Shown: piece after piece, positions 43,246 through 53,633 of the stretch
Layout: each line of letters opens with the position of its first letter
How positions within the stretch are numbered: the stretch's first letter is position 1
NCBI GenBank assembly: GCA_003010405.1
Contig: PJLO01000003.1
Location: forward strand, 1 to 64,000
Reading direction: 5' to 3'
DNA: 64,000 nucleotides
From: Acidobacteriota bacterium
Lineage (GTDB): Bacteria; Acidobacteriota; Terriglobia; Terriglobales; Acidobacteriaceae
The notes under the pieces: model-generated
Seen by the model: only the letters and a program-made list of their open reading frames with translations
The model's database searches: none
Told to the model about the DNA's origin: nothing
Program-made: the position numbers and the translations under genes

Positions 43246-44598
43246 ATGAAACGCTTCTGCAAATTGTTCTGGCTAATCCCGCTGGTTTTCGCGCTGGTCT
43301 TCCCAGTTTCTGCACAACAGGAGCAAGAAGCCACCGCCGAGCATCATGTCACTAAGGCCGAGGCCAAAGAACTTTTCCGTTCCGTCGACGAGATTCTCAA
43401 GTTTGCCAGCGAGCACACCGGGCTTCCCATACGTCACTCCGTTAAAAAGAAGCTGGCCAGCCGCGAGGAGGTCGCAAAGTACATTGCGGCCCGATTGAAG
43501 GAACAAAGAAACAGAGAGCGCTTTGATCATTCCGAAGTTACGCTTAAGAAGCTCGGACTTATTCCTCGCGACTTTAATCTCCGCCCGTACTTGCTCGGCC
43601 TCTACAAAGAGCAGGTCGAAGGGTGGTATGACTCGCACAATAAAACCGTTTATCTGCTTGACTGGGTGGCTCCCGAACTTCAAAAACCCGTTATGGCCCA
43701 CGAACTCGTCCACGCCTTACAGGACCAAAACTTTGATCTCGAAAAATGGATGAATGTTCGCAAGGATTCGACGGATGAAACCGAGCAAATGGCGCTGGAC
43801 GAGCAGCGCCTGGCACGCCAGGCTGTTGTTGAAGGTCAGGCGATGATTGCCCTCTTTGACTATCAGCTCGCCCCAATCGGAAAAACCGTCGAGAGCGCTC
43901 CGGAACTCGTCGATTCGATGAAGTCCGCCATGATCGACGAAGGGGCCACGCCCCTGTACGCCAAGGCCCCTCTCTACCTGCGCGAGGCCATGCTCTTTCC
44001 ATACACCTATGGCATGGATTTTGTTCGCGCGGTGCTCGCAAAGCGTGGCAAGCAGGCCGCGTTCGCGGGAATTTTCGAGCACCCGCCGGTCGACACACGT
44101 CAAATCATGGAGCCTGCCACCTACATATCAGGCGAGCCCCAGCCCGAGATCAAGTTCGTAGCTCTCGATAAAGTTCTCGGCCCTGACTGGCGACGCGACG
44201 ATTTCTCCGGCATCGGCGAGATCGACCTCCGTGTAATTCTCCAGCAGTGGGGCGGCCCGGAACCCGCGAAAAAACTGACGCATGCCTGGCGCGGTGGCTA
44301 TTACATGACCCTGAGTAACGAGAAAACGCCAAAGAACGCACCGGTCTCGCTGGCATTGGTGCTGACTCTCGCATCGCCATCTGCGGCGAATGATTTTGCT
44401 CAGATCTACGGATCTGCTCTGTCGCAACGTTACAAGTCAGTCAAGCCCGCAAGCTCCCCGCGAGAGTGGAATACAGAGGAAGGTACGATGCGCCTTTATA
44501 TCAACGGCTCCAACGCTATTGCGCTCGAGTCTTTTGCTGCGGAGGACGCAGCAAAACTCCACGATGCCATTGTCATGAGCCTTGCAAAGCCTGATTAA
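43246..44598 (+). CDS. Secreted HExxH metallopeptidase-like protein
   Basis: The 450-residue protein begins with a signal peptide (FCKLFWLIPLVFALVFPVSA) and contains VMAHELVHALQDQNFDLEKW near residue 150, an HExxH zinc site, then a following Glu-rich helix (DEQRLARQAVVEGQAMIALF) that could supply the third ligand. Such proteins are common in Acidobacteriota and have no settled role. The region after residue 300 has another alpha/beta domain. It is monocistronic, with AAAGGATTTAG before the ATG. Confidence 0.8.
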   Translation: MKRFCKLFWLIPLVFALVFPVSAQQEQEATAEHHVTKAEAKELFRSVDEILKFASEHTGLPIRHSVKKKLASREEVAKYIAARLKEQRNRERFDHSEVTLKKLGLIPRDFNLRPYLLGLYKEQVEGWYDSHNKTVYLLDWVAPELQKPVMAHELVHALQDQNFDLEKWMNVRKDSTDETEQMALDEQRLARQAVVEGQAMIALFDYQLAPIGKTVESAPELVDSMKSAMIDEGATPLYAKAPLYLREAMLFPYTYGMDFVRAVLAKRGKQAAFAGIFEHPPVDTRQIMEPATYISGEPQPEIKFVALDKVLGPDWRRDDFSGIGEIDLRVILQQWGGPEPAKKLTHAWRGGYYMTLSNEKTPKNAPVSLALVLTLASPSAANDFAQIYGSALSQRYKSVKPASSPREWNTEEGTMRLYINGSNAIALESFAAEDAAKLHDAIVMSLAKPD

Positions 44599-44786
44599 GG
44601 TTTCGCTCGCGCGCTGAAAACAAAACGGGTGCCCATGTTCGCGCCGCGTTTTTTTGCGGCGATAACCCGGGATCAAAGAGCTTCTCAAAATTGTCTTGCT
44701 CTTGTTCTCAACCCATTACTGCGCCCTCGCCTTAGCCTCCGGTATAATCAGCTTTTCCGGTTAATCTTTTTCAGCAGGAGATTGCA

Positions 44787-45665
44787 TTGGCACAGGCAGA
44801 GATAGGCATTATCGGCGGTAGCGGCCTTTATTCCATGAAGGGTCTGACCGACATTCGCGAAGTCAAGCTAGAAACTCCCTTTGGAGCCCCCTCGGACCCC
44901 TACGTCCTTGGAAACCTTGCTGGACGCAAGGTTGCATTCCTCGCACGCCACGGACGCGGCCATCGTATTCTTCCTACCGAACTGAACTTCCGTGCCAATA
45001 TTCACGGTTTCAAACAGCTGGGCGTCGAGCGCATCCTTTCCGTTTCAGCCGTAGGGTCGCTTAAGGAAGAACATAAGCCGACGGACTTTGTCGTTCCTGA
45101 CCAGTTTTATGACCGTACGAAGCAGCGCGTTTCAACCTTCTTCGGAGAGGGCGTTGTTGCCCACATTGCTTTCGGTGATCCCATCTGCCCCGAACTTTCA
45201 GCTATCGTCTCAAAAGCCGGAACAGCGGCTGGCGTGGTCACGAAAAAAGGCGGCACTTACGTCTGCATGGAGGGTCCTCAGTTCTCCACCAAGGCCGAGA
45301 GCAACGCGTATCGCGGCATGGGCTTTGACATCATTGGCATGACCAACCTTCAGGAAGCCAAACTGGCTCGCGAAGCCGAGATCTGCTACGTCACCATCGC
45401 CATGGTCACCGACTATGATTGCTGGCATCCCGGTCATGACAGCGTAACTGTCGAGCAGGTCGTCGCCGTCCTCAACCGCAATGCGGAGAACGCCGCCAAT
45501 GTCGTGCGCGAGGCCGTAACCGCGCTCCCCGCTGGGCGTTCTTGCAAGTGTGGACAAGCTCTGGCCACTGCCGTCATGACTGCGCCTGAGGCGATTCCTC
45601 CTGCAACTCTCGCAAAATTGGACTTACTCCTGGGCAAGTACTTCAAGCCAAAGGTAGGTGCATAG
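44787..45665 (+). CDS. mtnP: S-methyl-5'-thioadenosine phosphorylase
   Basis: The 292-residue enzyme cleaves MTA with phosphate to adenine and methylthioribose 1-phosphate. [63 protein letters not shown] and [20 protein letters not shown] are typical. TTG at 44787 with AGCAGGAGA upstream is the likely start. Its end is 1 base from the PfkB kinase ATG, so the two work in one salvage unit. Confidence 0.95.
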   Translation: MAQAEIGIIGGSGLYSMKGLTDIREVKLETPFGAPSDPYVLGNLAGRKVAFLARHGRGHRILPTELNFRANIHGFKQLGVERILSVSAVGSLKEEHKPTDFVVPDQFYDRTKQRVSTFFGEGVVAHIAFGDPICPELSAIVSKAGTAAGVVTKKGGTYVCMEGPQFSTKAESNAYRGMGFDIIGMTNLQEAKLAREAEICYVTIAMVTDYDCWHPGHDSVTVEQVVAVLNRNAENAANVVREAVTALPAGRSCKCGQALATAVMTAPEAIPPATLAKLDLLLGKYFKPKVGA

Positions 45666-45666
45666 C

Positions 45667-46575
45667 ATGTCCATCCTCGTAGTTGGTTCCGTTGCATTCG
45701 ACACGCTGAAAACCCCTTATGGTGAGCGCAAAAAGATTCTCGGCGGCGCCGCGACTTATTTCTCTCTGTCTGCCAGCTACTTCGCGAAGGTTCGGGTCGT
45801 CGGCGTTGTGGGAGACGATTTCACCCCTGAGCACGAAGCCGTTCTCACCCGACGCGGCATTGATATCCGTGGTCTCGAACACGCTTCCGGCAAAACCTTC
45901 CACTGGGGCGGCGAGTATGGCGAAAACCTCAGCGAAGCTAAAACCCACTTTACCGACCTCAACGTCTTCGAGAACTTTACTCCCAAGATTCCGACCGCTT
46001 ACGACGACAGCAGATTTCTGTTTCTCGCCAACATTCAGCCTGAATTGCAGCTTGACGTGCGCCGCAAAATGCCGCGCGTTGCGCTCGTTGGCGGCGACAC
46101 CATGAATCTCTGGATTAACATCAAGCGCTCCGAGCTTTTGGAGACATTGAAGGAGGTCGATATCCTCCTCATCAATGATGGCGAAGCTAAGCTCCTCGCT
46201 TCCGAGCACAGCCTCGTCCTTGCGGCCAGAAAAATTCTCACTATGGGGCCGAAGTCTTTGGTCATCAAGCATGGCGAATACGGCGCCACTATCTTTTTCA
46301 ATGACGGTTCGCACCCGTTCCGCGCTCCCGCTCTACCGATAGCGGAGGTTCACGACCCCACTGGCGCAGGTGACACGTTCGCCGGAGGTTTCATGGGCTA
46401 CTTAGCGTCTCAGCCCGAAATCACGCCCGCCGTTCTCAAACAGGCCATGTTCTACGGAGGCGTCATGGGATCGTTTACCGTCGAGCGCTTTGGTCCTGAA
46501 CGGCTTATGTCACTTACGCGTGAAGAGATAGATGAGCGTTTTAATTTTTTCCGTACGCTCACTCATCTGGACTAA
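45667..46575 (+). CDS. PfkB-family carbohydrate/nucleoside kinase
   Basis: The 302-residue kinase has the PfkB ends: SILVVGSVAFDTLKTPYGER with ILGGAATYFSLSA near the start, and EVHDPTGAGDTFAGGFMGYL (catalytic Asp) near the end. The substrate could be adenosine, ribose or a methylthio-sugar; coupling to mtnP favours a purine or MTA-salvage substrate, but that is inference. I place the start at the ATG at 45667 rather than the GTG at 45658. Two bases separate its stop from the following glycosyltransferase-like gene. Confidence 0.88.
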   Translation: MSILVVGSVAFDTLKTPYGERKKILGGAATYFSLSASYFAKVRVVGVVGDDFTPEHEAVLTRRGIDIRGLEHASGKTFHWGGEYGENLSEAKTHFTDLNVFENFTPKIPTAYDDSRFLFLANIQPELQLDVRRKMPRVALVGGDTMNLWINIKRSELLETLKEVDILLINDGEAKLLASEHSLVLAARKILTMGPKSLVIKHGEYGATIFFNDGSHPFRAPALPIAEVHDPTGAGDTFAGGFMGYLASQPEITPAVLKQAMFYGGVMGSFTVERFGPERLMSLTREEIDERFNFFRTLTHLD

Positions 46576-46577
46576 CC

Positions 46578-48284
46578 GTGTCTGTTTCGAGCGGGACTGC
46601 ATTGACCGTCCAACGCGACGGTATGAGGGAAGAACAGCGTGGACACCGAGGCGAATACCTCCTCGTGTCCACGCTTGCTTTTCTGCTCTCGGTTGTAGCT
46701 TTCGTCTGGTTCTACGAGCGTGGAGACATTCTCCTCTACGGCGATGCTGTCGCACATCTCAACATCGCTCGTCGAATTACTGACGCGCGAAATGCCGGAT
46801 GGGATCAGCTTGGAACCGTCTGGCTTCCTCTGCCGCACCTGCTGGTAGCGCCATTCGTCGTGAATGACACGCTCTGGCGTACGGGCATTGGCGGGTCCAT
46901 TCCGTCGATGCTGGCGTACGTCCTCGGGGTCACCGGAATCTTCCGCCTTGTTCGTACCCGCGCATCGTTGGCCTCTGCCTCTCTGGCTGCCGCGCTTTAC
47001 GCCTTCAATCCGTCGATGCTCTACATGCAATCGACGGCAATGACTGAGTCCATCTTCCTCGCCGCTGTCATTTGGACTGTGGTCTATTTTGACGATTTTC
47101 TGCGAGGCCTCTTCGCGCCCTCTAAAAGCGCAATTTCATCCATCCCCGCATGGAAGGCCATCGAGCGCTGCGCCCTCTGCCTGGCGGCTGCTATCTTCAC
47201 CCGTTACGATGGCTGGATCATCGCATTTATCGTGGGCATCTGCGCAGTGGCAGCCGCAGCGCACTGGTTCTTTCGGCACTCCGCGCAGCACGAGCGCAGA
47301 CGTCTGTTGCGCTCAATGTCATCTTTTCTGCTGCTGCTCGCGCTCTGTCCCACTCTCTGGCTGGCGCACAACTACAAAAGCACAGGACATCCCCTCGACT
47401 GGTTCAACGGCCCTTACTCAGCCAAGGCCATTGAAAAGCGCACCTCACACCCAGACGACCCGCCGTATCCCGGAAAAAACAGCATGGTCGTTGCCGCAGA
47501 ATATTTTCTGAAAGCAGCGTGCATGAACACCGGCGAAGGCTCGCGGGAGAAATGGCTGATCCTTTTGGCCGCAGCGGGAGTAATCGTAGCCGTGTGCAAC
47601 CTGCGCCGCTTCGCCGCCATGTTCCTGCTCTGGATACCGCTGCCGTTCTATGCCTATTCCGTGGCCTACGGCAGCGTTCCCATTTTTGTTCCCGAATGGT
47701 GGCCATTTTCCTACTACAACGTGCGGTACGGCCTTGAGCTTCTGCCTGCGATAGCGGTTTTTGCCGCGATTATTCCCTGGGCCGTTTCGCGCCTGCGCCG
47801 CCGTGGCCTCACCGTTGCGGCAACCACCGTCCTTTTCGTTATCGCTTTCTTGGCCTTCAGTTCCTCTGCCTGGTGCTTCTCCAAGCGCTCGCAGAACCGC
47901 AACTTAGCCCGCAAGGCGATGATTCCCATCTGTTATCGCGAAGCCTGGGTGAATAGCCGTAGCCGCATCCAACTTGAAAACCAGCTGGCGAAGGCACTCT
48001 CGATGATCCCCGAGAATGCCACCGTGCTCATGTATACCAGCGAGTATGTAGGGGCCCTTCAGAAGGCGGGCATTCATCTCGATCGGGTCATCTCCGAATG
48101 CACGTACTACGCCTGGGATTCCGCCCGCAGCGCGCCTTTTGCCGGAGCCGATTACATTGTGACCGTCCAAGGAGATCCCGTAGCCGAGGCCGTGCGCATC
48201 AATCCCCGCGGCCTCACCAAGCTGATCATCATTCACTCCCAGGACAAGCCTCCGGTGACTATTTACAGCGGCTCTCGTCCATAA
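46578..48284 (+). CDS. ArnT/PMT-like membrane glycosyltransferase
   Basis: This 568-residue protein has about ten membrane segments. The first external loop reads LLYGDAVAHLNIARRITDAR, with the conserved acidic residue of GT-C enzymes, then WLPLPHLLVAPFVVNDTLW. A soluble C-terminal part follows (MIPENATVLMYTSEYVGALQ). GT-C enzymes use polyprenyl-linked sugars at the outer face of the inner membrane. The acceptor is unknown. It starts with GTG 2 bases after the kinase gene. Its 3' end overlaps the convergent gene at 48259 by 26 bases. Confidence 0.8.
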   Translation: MSVSSGTALTVQRDGMREEQRGHRGEYLLVSTLAFLLSVVAFVWFYERGDILLYGDAVAHLNIARRITDARNAGWDQLGTVWLPLPHLLVAPFVVNDTLWRTGIGGSIPSMLAYVLGVTGIFRLVRTRASLASASLAAALYAFNPSMLYMQSTAMTESIFLAAVIWTVVYFDDFLRGLFAPSKSAISSIPAWKAIERCALCLAAAIFTRYDGWIIAFIVGICAVAAAAHWFFRHSAQHERRRLLRSMSSFLLLLALCPTLWLAHNYKSTGHPLDWFNGPYSAKAIEKRTSHPDDPPYPGKNSMVVAAEYFLKAACMNTGEGSREKWLILLAAAGVIVAVCNLRRFAAMFLLWIPLPFYAYSVAYGSVPIFVPEWWPFSYYNVRYGLELLPAIAVFAAIIPWAVSRLRRRGLTVAATTVLFVIAFLAFSSSAWCFSKRSQNRNLARKAMIPICYREAWVNSRSRIQLENQLAKALSMIPENATVLMYTSEYVGALQKAGIHLDRVISECTYYAWDSARSAPFAGADYIVTVQGDPVAEAVRINPRGLTKLIIIHSQDKPPVTIYSGSRP

Positions 48285-49297
48285 TTCGCGTTGAAGGCGG
48301 GCTGAAGAGCAGGACCGCAACCGAGGCGCTCAGTAGCGGCCCTGCGATGCTGAACAAAGCCCTGCCAAGAGTTCCCGGCGCTCCGCCATACCATAAATGC
48401 ATGGCCATCGCGGTTACTGCAGTAGCGGCCGTTGCCCATCGCCAATTTCGAGAGAAAACGTTCAGCTTGGGAATCGAGAGGGGCAGAAGCCAGACGAATA
48501 TATACCAGAGCTGCCGATCGGCTAGTGAGGATAGAAAGTCGGTAAAGTAATCGAAATTCTGGTGAAATTGCGCTCCGAAGGCCAGTGGTGATTGGAGGAC
48601 GTGTGCAAGTTGCCAGTGCAGCACAACCAGCGAAGTCAGTGTCGCCACCCAAGCAGAAATTGTGCAAATGCCGAAATACACCGGCCGGGCGAACTTGCCT
48701 CTGGACAACAGCCACCACGACAACGTGAACACGATCAGGAAAGGCGCATAGGACTCCTTCGCGAGCGCGCCCAGTACGCCACACACCGGAAGAACCCAGA
48801 ACTGCTCCTCCAGAACCGCCCAAACCGCTAACATAAGGAAGCAGCCCTCACCGGCATCGACAAGCCCGGCAAGCCGCAAATTCGGAACAGCATAATTTAC
48901 CATGTAAATAAAAGCCGAACCTAAAGCAATACTATAACTTCCGAGCTGCCGCCAAACTACAAGCACTAGCAAGGTTGCGGTTAAGGCTGTAAAAAAACGA
49001 GTCCGAGATCAGGAGACCAAACATTACCGGATCCCAGCTTCCGACCCGGCCCTTCGCCAGCCAATAGAACGGCTTTGCGACATAGGGAACAAGCACACGC
49101 ATTCCCATGTGGTCCGTGATATCAGTCGCTGCTGGTCCTGTGACTAATTGAGCATAACTTTCGACATCGGCCAGAGCAGGGGTGGTCCGCCAGCTTGCGC
49201 GATTGAGAATCTGATATCCAAGCCCGCAGCAGACGAGAAAAAAGAATGCGAGTAGCAGCATAGCCCTCGTGTTTGAAAATCGGGGAGTTAGCTGCAT
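48259..49297 (-). CDS. Multi-span membrane protein, split by a T7 homopolymer
   Basis: Two frames make one protein. The first, 49297 to about 49000, begins MQLTPRFSNTRAMLLLAFFF and ends at DPVMFGLLISDSFF. Removing one base from the A7 run at 48991-48997 (plus strand) continues it as TALTATLLVLVVWRQLGS down to 48259, with six or so more membrane segments. The joined product of about 345 residues resembles a small GT-C-like integral membrane protein (ITDHMGMRVLVPYVAKPFYW). Family not certain. The shift may be a sequencing error or a slippage-prone site. Confidence 0.65.
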
Positions 49298-49316
49298 TTG
49301 CTCTCCTTTGGCAGCC

Positions 49317-50612
49317 CTATACTCCCACCCGCTTTGGCAGAATCGTACCGATTCGTTTCATCTGCGCTCCCACTCCCCGCAGTTTTTCTTCGATCCGCTC
49401 GTATCCCCGGTCAATGTGATAGACGCGGTCGATAATCGTCTCGTCCTGCGCAACCAGCGCGGCCAGCACCAGTGAAGCCGATGCGCGCAGATCGCTTGCC
49501 TGCACCGCTGCCGCGCTCAGCGGGGTCCGGCCCCGCACAATCGCGCGCCGTCCCTCTACCTTGATATTTGCGCCCATGCGGCACAATTCCTGCGCGTGCA
49601 TGAAGCGGTTCTCGAAAATGTTTTCGGTGACAATCGAGGTCCCCTCCGCCTGGGTCGCCAGCGCCATATATTGCGCCTGCACGTCGGTCGGGAATCCCGG
49701 ATACTCTTCGGTCGTGATATCGGAGGCCTTCAATGGCCCTGCATCCCCCATTACCCGCACGCAGTCCTCGCCCACCCTGACCTTCACGCCGACTTCTTCC
49801 AGTTTATTGAACAGGGAAGTGAGATGCTTTGGGTCGCACTCGGTCAGCATCAGATCGCCGCCCGTCAGCGCCCCTGCCAGAATGAACGTCGCCGCCTCGA
49901 TTCTGTCGGGAATAATCCTGTGACGTGCCCCGTGCAATTTCTCCACACCTTCGATCTGGATCGTAGAAGTCCCCGCGCCCGTAATGTGTGCTCCCATCTT
50001 GACCAGCAGCCTCGCCAGATCCACCACCTCGGGTTCGCGTGCGCAATTTTCCAGCACCGTCTCGCCCTCGGCCAGTACCGCCGCCATCAAAATGTCTTCC
50101 GTACCCGTGACCGTGATTTTGTCAAAAGCGTAGTGTGCGCCCTTCAGCTTCTTTGCCCGCGCCTCAATGTATCCATGAGCGTTGACGATTGTCGCCCCGA
50201 GTTTTTCCAGCCCTTTGATATGCAGATCTATCGGACGCGCTCCAATCGCGCATCCCCCAGGGATAGATACTCGCGCATAACCCACGCGCGCCACCAGCGG
50301 TCCCAGCACAAGCGAAGATGCACGCATCGTCTTCACCAGTTCATAGCTCGCCTCCGGATTGGCGCTCAGGTTCGCAGCACAGATCGTCGTCCGATGGTGT
50401 GCCCGTCCATATCCCAGTTCCACCTCGGCGCCCATCGCTGCCAGCAGCTTCCGCTCGGTTTCAATGTCGCGCACCTGCGGAATGTTGTCGAGAATTACGG
50501 GTTCATCGGTGAGCAGAGCCGCCGCCATTGCCGGTAGCGCGGCGTTTTTCGCGCCGCTGATTCGTATCGTACCCAACAGCGGATTGCCGCCGCGAATTAC
50601 AAATTTGTCCAT
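49317..50612 (-). CDS. murA: UDP-N-acetylglucosamine 1-carboxyvinyltransferase
   Basis: The 431-residue enzyme performs the first committed step of peptidoglycan synthesis. [20 protein letters not shown] at the N-terminus, [34 protein letters not shown] with the catalytic Cys that fosfomycin attacks, and the [20 protein letters not shown] region are typical. Length is normal. It is read on the minus strand, and 15-20 bases separate its end from the membrane protein start at 49297. Confidence 0.96.
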   Translation of the reverse strand: MDKFVIRGGNPLLGTIRISGAKNAALPAMAAALLTDEPVILDNIPQVRDIETERKLLAAMGAEVELGYGRAHHRTTICAANLSANPEASYELVKTMRASSLVLGPLVARVGYARVSIPGGCAIGARPIDLHIKGLEKLGATIVNAHGYIEARAKKLKGAHYAFDKITVTGTEDILMAAVLAEGETVLENCAREPEVVDLARLLVKMGAHITGAGTSTIQIEGVEKLHGARHRIIPDRIEAATFILAGALTGGDLMLTECDPKHLTSLFNKLEEVGVKVRVGEDCVRVMGDAGPLKASDITTEEYPGFPTDVQAQYMALATQAEGTSIVTENIFENRFMHAQELCRMGANIKVEGRRAIVRGRTPLSAAAVQASDLRASASLVLAALVAQDETIIDRVYHIDRGYERIEEKLRGVGAQMKRIGTILPKRVGV

Positions 50613-50729
50613 TAAACCAATCCCAAGAAGGAACTACATAGGATTCAGAGCTGCACCCTTTTGATCATTCTAAATGCACTTTTTAATCGAATGCGGTGAT
50701 TGCCGCTCAAGTAAGGTGAATTCTTCAAC

Positions 50730-51863
50730 TCACTCGCCCTCCAGTGCTTTCACAATCGCGTCGTGCACCTTGGGACGCACTTCTCTGATGCCCTGATTTC
50801 TGGAACTCGGCCACGTGCGGTTGGTCAGCAATGTAATCGAGAGCTTTCGTTCCGGATCGCACCACAGCGACGTTCCGGTGAAGCCTAAATGTCCGAACGA
50901 CCTCTCCGATAACCGCGATCCTGACTGTGAAGGTGCTGAAGGCGTATCCCATCCCAATGCCCGCGAACTCCCCGGTGGTTCCAACTGCCGGGTTGTGAAT
51001 AGCCGTACCGTCTCAGACCGGAAAACAGGCGAACCGCCCTCCAACATGCACTGCGCAAAGCGCGAGATCGATAGCGCATCACCGAACAGACCAGCGTGTC
51101 CCGCAACCCCGCCCATCGCACTCGCGTTTTCGTCGTTTACTTCACCCTGCACAATGCGTCGGCGATAAGCTGTATCGACGCAGGTCGGAGGAATGTCTTT
51201 ACATCCAGGTTGTTGCACCGTAAATCTCAAGTTGAGCATGAGAGGACGAAACACCTCGCGCTCACAAAACACATCCAGCCGTTCGCCTGCAATCCGCTCC
51301 AACAACTCGCCCAGCAGAATGAATCCGATATCGCTGTACTCCGCGTGCGTCATTGGAGCCCGCTCCAGAGGAACCCGCATCGCGGCCTCTATCAGCGCCG
51401 CCCGGCCATTCGCCTCCAAATAGAACTTGCGATGTGCCGGAAGGCCGGCAGAATGCGCCAGCAGCATCCGCACGGTTACCGCCTCCCGCCAGGCTTTTTG
51501 CGGGAGCTTCGCGTTGGAAAACTCGGTCAGAAGCTCTGCGACCTTGCTGTCGAGTGAAAGTTTTCCTCGTTCATACAGCAGCATCGCCATTGAGGTCGTT
51601 GCCACTGCCTTAGTCAGCGATGCCAGATCCCACATGGTTTCCGGAGTTACGCTGGGCGACTCCACCTCGTACGTGAAATGCCCGAACCCGCGGCAGGCCA
51701 GCAACTTGTCGTCCAGTGTCACCGCAAGCGCTGCCCCCGGAAAAATTCTTCGACAGATAGCCTCTTCCAACAGGGCAAATGCAGCGGCAAAACGCTCTCC
51801 CTGTTCTCCCGTCGCATCCACCGCATTACCTTTTATATTTTGGCCTTCTAACTTATTCTTCAT
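50730..51863 (-). CDS. Serine hydrolase of the beta-lactamase/class C PBP family
   Basis: The 377-residue protein has the SxxK site in MWDLASLTKAVATTSMAML (near residue 86), a Y-S-D second motif in HAEYSDIGFILLGELLERIA, and HLGFTGTSLWCDPERKLSIT near the end, the HxGFTG phrase common to these hydrolases. No signal peptide is evident, so a cytoplasmic or unusual location is possible. Its activity (esterase, peptidase or lactamase) cannot be read. It overlaps nothing, but lies 3 bases after the isochorismatase gene. Confidence 0.85.
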   Translation of the reverse strand: MKNKLEGQNIKGNAVDATGEQGERFAAAFALLEEAICRRIFPGAALAVTLDDKLLACRGFGHFTYEVESPSVTPETMWDLASLTKAVATTSMAMLLYERGKLSLDSKVAELLTEFSNAKLPQKAWREAVTVRMLLAHSAGLPAHRKFYLEANGRAALIEAAMRVPLERAPMTHAEYSDIGFILLGELLERIAGERLDVFCEREVFRPLMLNLRFTVQQPGCKDIPPTCVDTAYRRRIVQGEVNDENASAMGGVAGHAGLFGDALSISRFAQCMLEGGSPVFRSETVRLFTTRQLEPPGSSRALGWDTPSAPSQSGSRLSERSFGHLGFTGTSLWCDPERKLSITLLTNRTWPSSRNQGIREVRPKVHDAIVKALEGE

Positions 51864-51866
51864 GTG

Positions 51867-52475
51867 TCACTTTATGTATTGCGCCATTTCCTTAAACGCC
51901 GCTGTGCCGCCCCGTTGCAGCAGCTCAAAAACCATCATCTCGGTCGAAGAGATTACGCAGCCTGCATCTTTCATCCGCTCCAGTCCTGCCCGCAGGTTCC
52001 ACTCAGTTCGCGAACTCACGGCGTCGGAAGCCACATGCACCATGTATCCGCTCTCCAGTGCCCCGAGCGCCGTCTGTGTCACGCAAACATGGCTCTCAAT
52101 CCCGCAAAGCAGCAGCGTAGTCCGACGGCCAGGCAGTTCGCGCAGTTCATTGCAAAACGCCTCGTTTGCCAGGCAGCCAAATTCCAGCTTCTCGGTCGGT
52201 TTTACTCCTGGCAGTAACTCCGCAATCTCCGGTACTGTCGCGCCTAGCCCCCGCGTGTATTGCGCGCTCAGCAGCACGGGAATGTTCAAGACGGTGGCGA
52301 GCCGGATCAGCATTCGGCAATTTCGTACCAGTTCCGGGCGATTCAGCATTGCTGGCAGGAGCTTTTCTTGCACATCGATTACGACGAGCGCGCACTGCTC
52401 GGCACTCAGCCTGCGCCGTGCAATCGGGTCTTCCACCAGAGCGGCCATTCCGGGAAGGGAAGATGGATTCATCAC
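51867..52475 (-). CDS. Isochorismatase-family hydrolase
   Basis: The 202-residue protein has the Asp-Lys-Cys triad settings: LVVIDVQEKLLPAM (Asp), the middle Lys region ELLPGVKPTEKLEFGCLAN, and LLLCGIESHVCVTQTALGAL (Cys). The family cleaves isochorismate or amides such as nicotinamide; substrates vary widely, so none is assigned. It is cotranscribed with the serine hydrolase (3-base gap). The gene is divergent from the beta-propeller gene to the right. Confidence 0.88.
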   Translation of the reverse strand: MMNPSSLPGMAALVEDPIARRRLSAEQCALVVIDVQEKLLPAMLNRPELVRNCRMLIRLATVLNIPVLLSAQYTRGLGATVPEIAELLPGVKPTEKLEFGCLANEAFCNELRELPGRRTTLLLCGIESHVCVTQTALGALESGYMVHVASDAVSSRTEWNLRAGLERMKDAGCVISSTEMMVFELLQRGGTAAFKEMAQYIK

Positions 52476-52597
52476 GAGATCCTTTCTAATACAGCTTGAA
52501 GTTAAGGACCACTAATTCTATACAGCCTTTTTTCCGCCGTGAGCCAAGAATATCTTGTTGGGCAGCAGTCCTGAGCTGCCGCGCATCTCACTGTGAC

Positions 52598-53599
52598 GTG
52601 AGGACGCCACTTTTAGCACACCTGTCTCGCTGGGCCGCTTCCATTTTCTTAACCGCGCCTCTTCTTCTTGCCGCCGCCGTTGCGCCTGCGCTGAAGCAAG
52701 TGGCGGTTCTGGATATTCCGGGCCGTCCTGGGTTTGACGAAATCGCTCTCGCCCATGGAATGATCCTGGTCTCACACGGAGGTGCCGGGACGGTCGATCT
52801 TTTCGATACCCAGAAGCGCCGCGTCGTGGGTCATATTCGAGACATGTCTTCGCCGCGCGGTGTAGCCGTTGATGAAGCAGCGCATCTGGTTTACATTGCC
52901 AACTCCGGAGCTCGCAACATAGTGGTTGTCTCTTCCACGGACTGGAAGGTCGTGCGGACCATTCCAGTCGAATCCTCTCCGGACGCGCTTTTTCTCGTTC
53001 CCTCCGAGCGCCTCCTCTACATGACTTTTCCGAACTCCCAGTCTGTAAAGGTTCTCGACCTGAATGCGGACGAACTGCCATCCCACGCCACACGACAGGT
53101 CAGCTTCGATGGCCGCCCCTTCGCTTTTGCCTATGATCCATCGCACCGCCACCTATTTCTTACCCTGCAGGATCGTCGCAGCGTCTTCGTCCTCGACCTT
53201 GCGCTGAAGACGATTGGCCGCTTCGACCTCAATGCCTCTGAACCGACCGGCATTGTTTTCAGCCCGCGCCATGACCGCCTCTATGTGGCCGTCCGCTATG
53301 CCATTCTCGCCCTTGATCCCGCCACCGGCCGGGAGCTAGCTCGCTCTGCCGTCGCGGGAGGCATCGATCAGATTCTCCTGGACGATCCATCTGATTCGCT
53401 TCTCGGAGTTGCCCACGGCTCTGTCTTCGTTGTTCCAGTCGGTGCCACTCTTGGTGCCGCCAGCGAGTTGCCGGTAGACGTCAAAGGCCACACTCTTGCC
53501 TACGACTCCGCCACCGGGTTCCTGTATCTGCCGGGAGGCCGCGAGGGCCGCTCCAAGCTCCTGATCCTAAAACTTCTCTCTCAACAATCCTCACCCTGA
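52598..53599 (+). CDS. Secreted YncE-like beta-propeller protein
   Basis: The protein contains repeated propeller blades with phrases such as ISHGGAGTVDLFDTQKR-type strands (LVSHGGAGTVDLFDTQKRRV), HLVYIANSGARNIVVVSS, RLLYMTFPNSQSVKVLDL and RLYVAVRYAILALDPATG. GTG at 52598 would give a signal peptide (RWAASIFLTAPLLLAAAVA); the frame is open from 52496, so the start is uncertain. Such YVTN/YncE-like proteins are periplasmic or outside the cell, with ligand unknown. It precedes the GHMP kinase by 34 bases. Confidence 0.75.
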   Translation: MRTPLLAHLSRWAASIFLTAPLLLAAAVAPALKQVAVLDIPGRPGFDEIALAHGMILVSHGGAGTVDLFDTQKRRVVGHIRDMSSPRGVAVDEAAHLVYIANSGARNIVVVSSTDWKVVRTIPVESSPDALFLVPSERLLYMTFPNSQSVKVLDLNADELPSHATRQVSFDGRPFAFAYDPSHRHLFLTLQDRRSVFVLDLALKTIGRFDLNASEPTGIVFSPRHDRLYVAVRYAILALDPATGRELARSAVAGGIDQILLDDPSDSLLGVAHGSVFVVPVGATLGAASELPVDVKGHTLAYDSATGFLYLPGGREGRSKLLILKLLSQQSSP

Positions 53600-53633
53600 T
53601 TCAAACTCCCGGCTGCATGATACAAATGTCATC

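Noticed and set aside
44642-44661. Intrinsic terminator after the metallopeptidase gene
   Set aside because: CGCCGC and GCGGCG can pair, but the T7 run forms the loop rather than following the stem, so it does not fit an intrinsic terminator.
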